From contig WAQC01000009.1 in NCBI GenBank assembly GCA_015520425.1, positions 1-7,476 on the forward strand: a stretch of 7,476 nt of DNA, written 5' to 3'. The notes below the pieces were generated by a model. That model made no database searches and was not told the origin of the DNA. It saw nothing but the letters and a program-made list of their open reading frames with translations. This DNA comes from Candidatus Pelearchaeum sp. (GTDB lineage Archaea; Thermoproteota; Nitrososphaeria_A; Caldarchaeales; Caldarchaeaceae). Positions 6,243 to 7,476 of this stretch are shown here, piece after piece (position 1 is the first letter of the stretch; the number at the start of each line of letters is the position of its first letter). Both the position numbers and the translations under genes were made by a program.

Positions 6243-6264
6243 CCTCCCAAACCCCCGCTTAACC

Positions 6265-7068
6265 ATGTTGTGGCAGGATAAGGCTTCCTTGAAGCAGCTA
6301 CTGGGCGAGGCGGCTTCCTTGCTGGAGCGTGAGCCGCCGTTGCTCCGCCTAGATTCTTCGCGTGTTTTGATTGTGGGCGATACGCATGGGGATTATGCTT
6401 CTACCCTTAACGCCCTCAGTGTGGCTGAGGAGAGGGATGCTAAGCTAGTCTTCTTAGGTGATTACGTTGACCGCGGGCCGCAGCAGTTGGAGAATATAGT
6501 ATGTCTTTTGGAGGAGAAGCTAAAACGGCCCAACTGGGTTTTTCTACTGCGCGGGAATCATGAGACGCTCTCTATGAATATGAGCTATGGGTTCTATGAT
6601 GTGGTGAGCCGCGAGCTGGGAAGTGGGTGGTATGAGCTTTTTATGGCCTGCTTCCGCGAGATGCCATACGCGCTAATCCTAAACCGCGATACACTCTGCC
6701 TGCATGGCGGGGTTCCAGAATTTGTAGATGACATTAGCGCGTTTGAGAAGCTTAGGAAGGGTGAGGACGAGCCTTCAGACCCCGTGGCGATGCAGATATT
6801 GTGGAATGACCCCGACGAGTATGAGGGTGGGTTTGGGCCTAGTCCTAGGGGGCCTGGGGTAAGGGTGTTTGGTAGGGATGTGTTTGAGCGGTTTATGGAG
6901 CGTAGTGGGATGCGGCTGCTCGTTAGGGCGCATGAGCCGCAGCCAGAGGGTTATCGCTACATCTTTGGTGATAAGCTTCTCACAGTCTTCTCATGCCGCT
7001 ACTATGGAATACCGCCTAAGGCTGCGTTGGCTGGGGCTGGTGGTATAGAGATAATAGACCTCACGTAG
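6265..7068 (+). CDS. PPP-family protein serine/threonine phosphatase
   Basis: This is a cytoplasmic metal-dependent phosphoprotein phosphatase of the PP1/PP2A/calcineurin superfamily. The 267 residues hold the whole catalytic signature in order: GDTHG (38-42), GDYVDRG (65-71), RGNHE (96-100), LHGGVPE (146-152) and RAHE (221-224). These supply the two-metal ligands D39, H41, D66, N98, H147 and H223 and the phosphate-binding arginines R70 and R221. LWNDPDEY (179-186) corresponds to the LLWSDPD block of eukaryotic PP1, and VFSCRYYG (241-248) replaces the eukaryotic FSAPNY loop. The N-terminal 30 residues precede the fold and no regulatory domain is fused, as in other archaeal PPP enzymes. The start is the first ATG after the TATA box at 6236, with no Shine-Dalgarno. 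Family membership is clear; the target protein is unknown. Confidence 0.92.
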   Translation: MLWQDKASLKQLLGEAASLLEREPPLLRLDSSRVLIVGDTHGDYASTLNALSVAEERDAKLVFLGDYVDRGPQQLENIVCLLEEKLKRPNWVFLLRGNHETLSMNMSYGFYDVVSRELGSGWYELFMACFREMPYALILNRDTLCLHGGVPEFVDDISAFEKLRKGEDEPSDPVAMQILWNDPDEYEGGFGPSPRGPGVRVFGRDVFERFMERSGMRLLVRAHEPQPEGYRYIFGDKLLTVFSCRYYGIPPKAALAGAGGIEIIDLT

Positions 7069-7106
7069 CCTAGCCCTTAAGTAGTCGCTAAACTTAGCAG
7101 GGTTTG

Positions 7107-7476
7107 ATGTATAGTAAGGTCGCTGACGGTGTGTATGTTATAGATACTGGCGGGCTGGGTTTTGATAGGACGATAGCGTGCTACCTGATACGCTCGGATA
7201 GGGTGGCGTTGGTGGATACTGGCTATGCGCGCGGCTATGATAGGATTATGAACACGCTCCGCGAACTTGGTATATCCTCGCTGGACTACATAATACCCAC
7301 GCATGTTCATCTAGACCACTATGGCTGCACTGGTTTGCTGGCTAAGACGTTTCCCAATTCGCGCGTACTCGCCCATAAGAGGGCTGCCAAGCATGTGATA
7401 GACCCTTCACGCGTTCTTGAGAGCGCTAAATCCATATTTGGTGAGCGTATTGCTGGGATGTTTGGCGATACTCTTC
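7107..7476 (+). CDS. Metallo-beta-lactamase-fold hydrolase, N-terminal part (runs off window)
   Basis: The frame is open from ATG 7107 to the window end (123 codons seen), so only the N-terminal half or less is present. It begins MYSKVADGVYVIDT, then strand-loop residues VALVDTGYARGYDR (33-46), which match the ...VDTG... entry of the fold. The metal-binding HxHxDH motif is THVHLDHYG (65-73, bases 7299-7325) with H66, H68, D70 and H71. These place it in the metallo-beta-lactamase superfamily, which includes glyoxalase II-like thioesterases, lactonases and many others. The substrate cannot be read from this half. It starts 38 bases after the phosphatase stop. GGGT (7100-7103) lies three bases before the ATG, and TTG at 7104 is an adjacent in-frame alternative. 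TTAAGTA (7078-7084) might be a weak TATA box. Confidence 0.88.
   Translation, partial: MYSKVADGVYVIDTGGLGFDRTIACYLIRSDRVALVDTGYARGYDRIMNTLRELGISSLDYIIPTHVHLDHYGCTGLLAKTFPNSRVLAHKRAAKHVIDPSRVLESAKSIFGERIAGMFGDTL

Noticed and set aside
5840..6250. Minus-strand open frame of 136 codons across the protease gene end and the sRNA
   Set aside because: It is antisense to the coiled-coil, membrane anchor and sRNA, matches no family I know and has no promoter or ribosome binding site I can see. It reads as a composition shadow.
7077..7310. Minus-strand open frame of 77 codons near the window end
   Set aside because: It overlaps the metallo-beta-lactamase gene, whose HVHLDH and VDTG motifs show that the + strand is the coding one.

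Overview
The window looks like chromosomal DNA from a thermophilic archaeon, most likely Thermoproteota (crenarchaeal type). Four points support this. TATA boxes (TTTATAG, TATATATA, TATAAAA) sit 26-29 bases upstream of start codons or of an RNA 5' end, as in leaderless archaeal transcripts. There is a well-formed C/D box guide RNA. AGG/AGA and ATA codons are heavily used. The gene set also fits: queD/queC, two-subunit succinyl-CoA ligase, a PPP phosphatase and a secreted metalloprotease. I cannot name a genus. Every gene I accept is on the + strand and the DNA is tightly packed, with no gene-free stretch over 300 bases.

Layout. Positions 1-558 hold the 3' part of a ThyX-like flavoprotein gene that begins before the window. 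It is followed by a queD-like gene (597-1253, possibly from 555) and a queC-like gene (1263-1928). All three proteins depart from their textbook forms. Together they suggest 7-deazapurine (preQ0/archaeosine) metabolism, perhaps with a ThyX-like partner. Next is a sucC-sucD operon (1980-3981) with its own promoter, encoding both subunits of succinyl-CoA ligase for the TCA or a related carbon cycle.

Positions 4019-6139 encode a 706-residue exported protein: signal peptide, large unknown N-terminal region, metzincin zinc-protease motif, coiled-coil stalk and C-terminal membrane anchor. The 125-base gap after it holds a C/D box sRNA with its own TATA box, then the TATA box of the next gene. That gene is a PPP-family protein phosphatase (6265-7068). 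The last gene is a metallo-beta-lactamase-fold hydrolase that starts at 7107 and runs off the window.

The items most worth a second look are the C/D box sRNA, the stalked metzincin and the divergent ThyX-QueD-QueC trio. The rest is housekeeping. I did not see tRNA or rRNA genes, CRISPR arrays, insertion sequences or phage genes.
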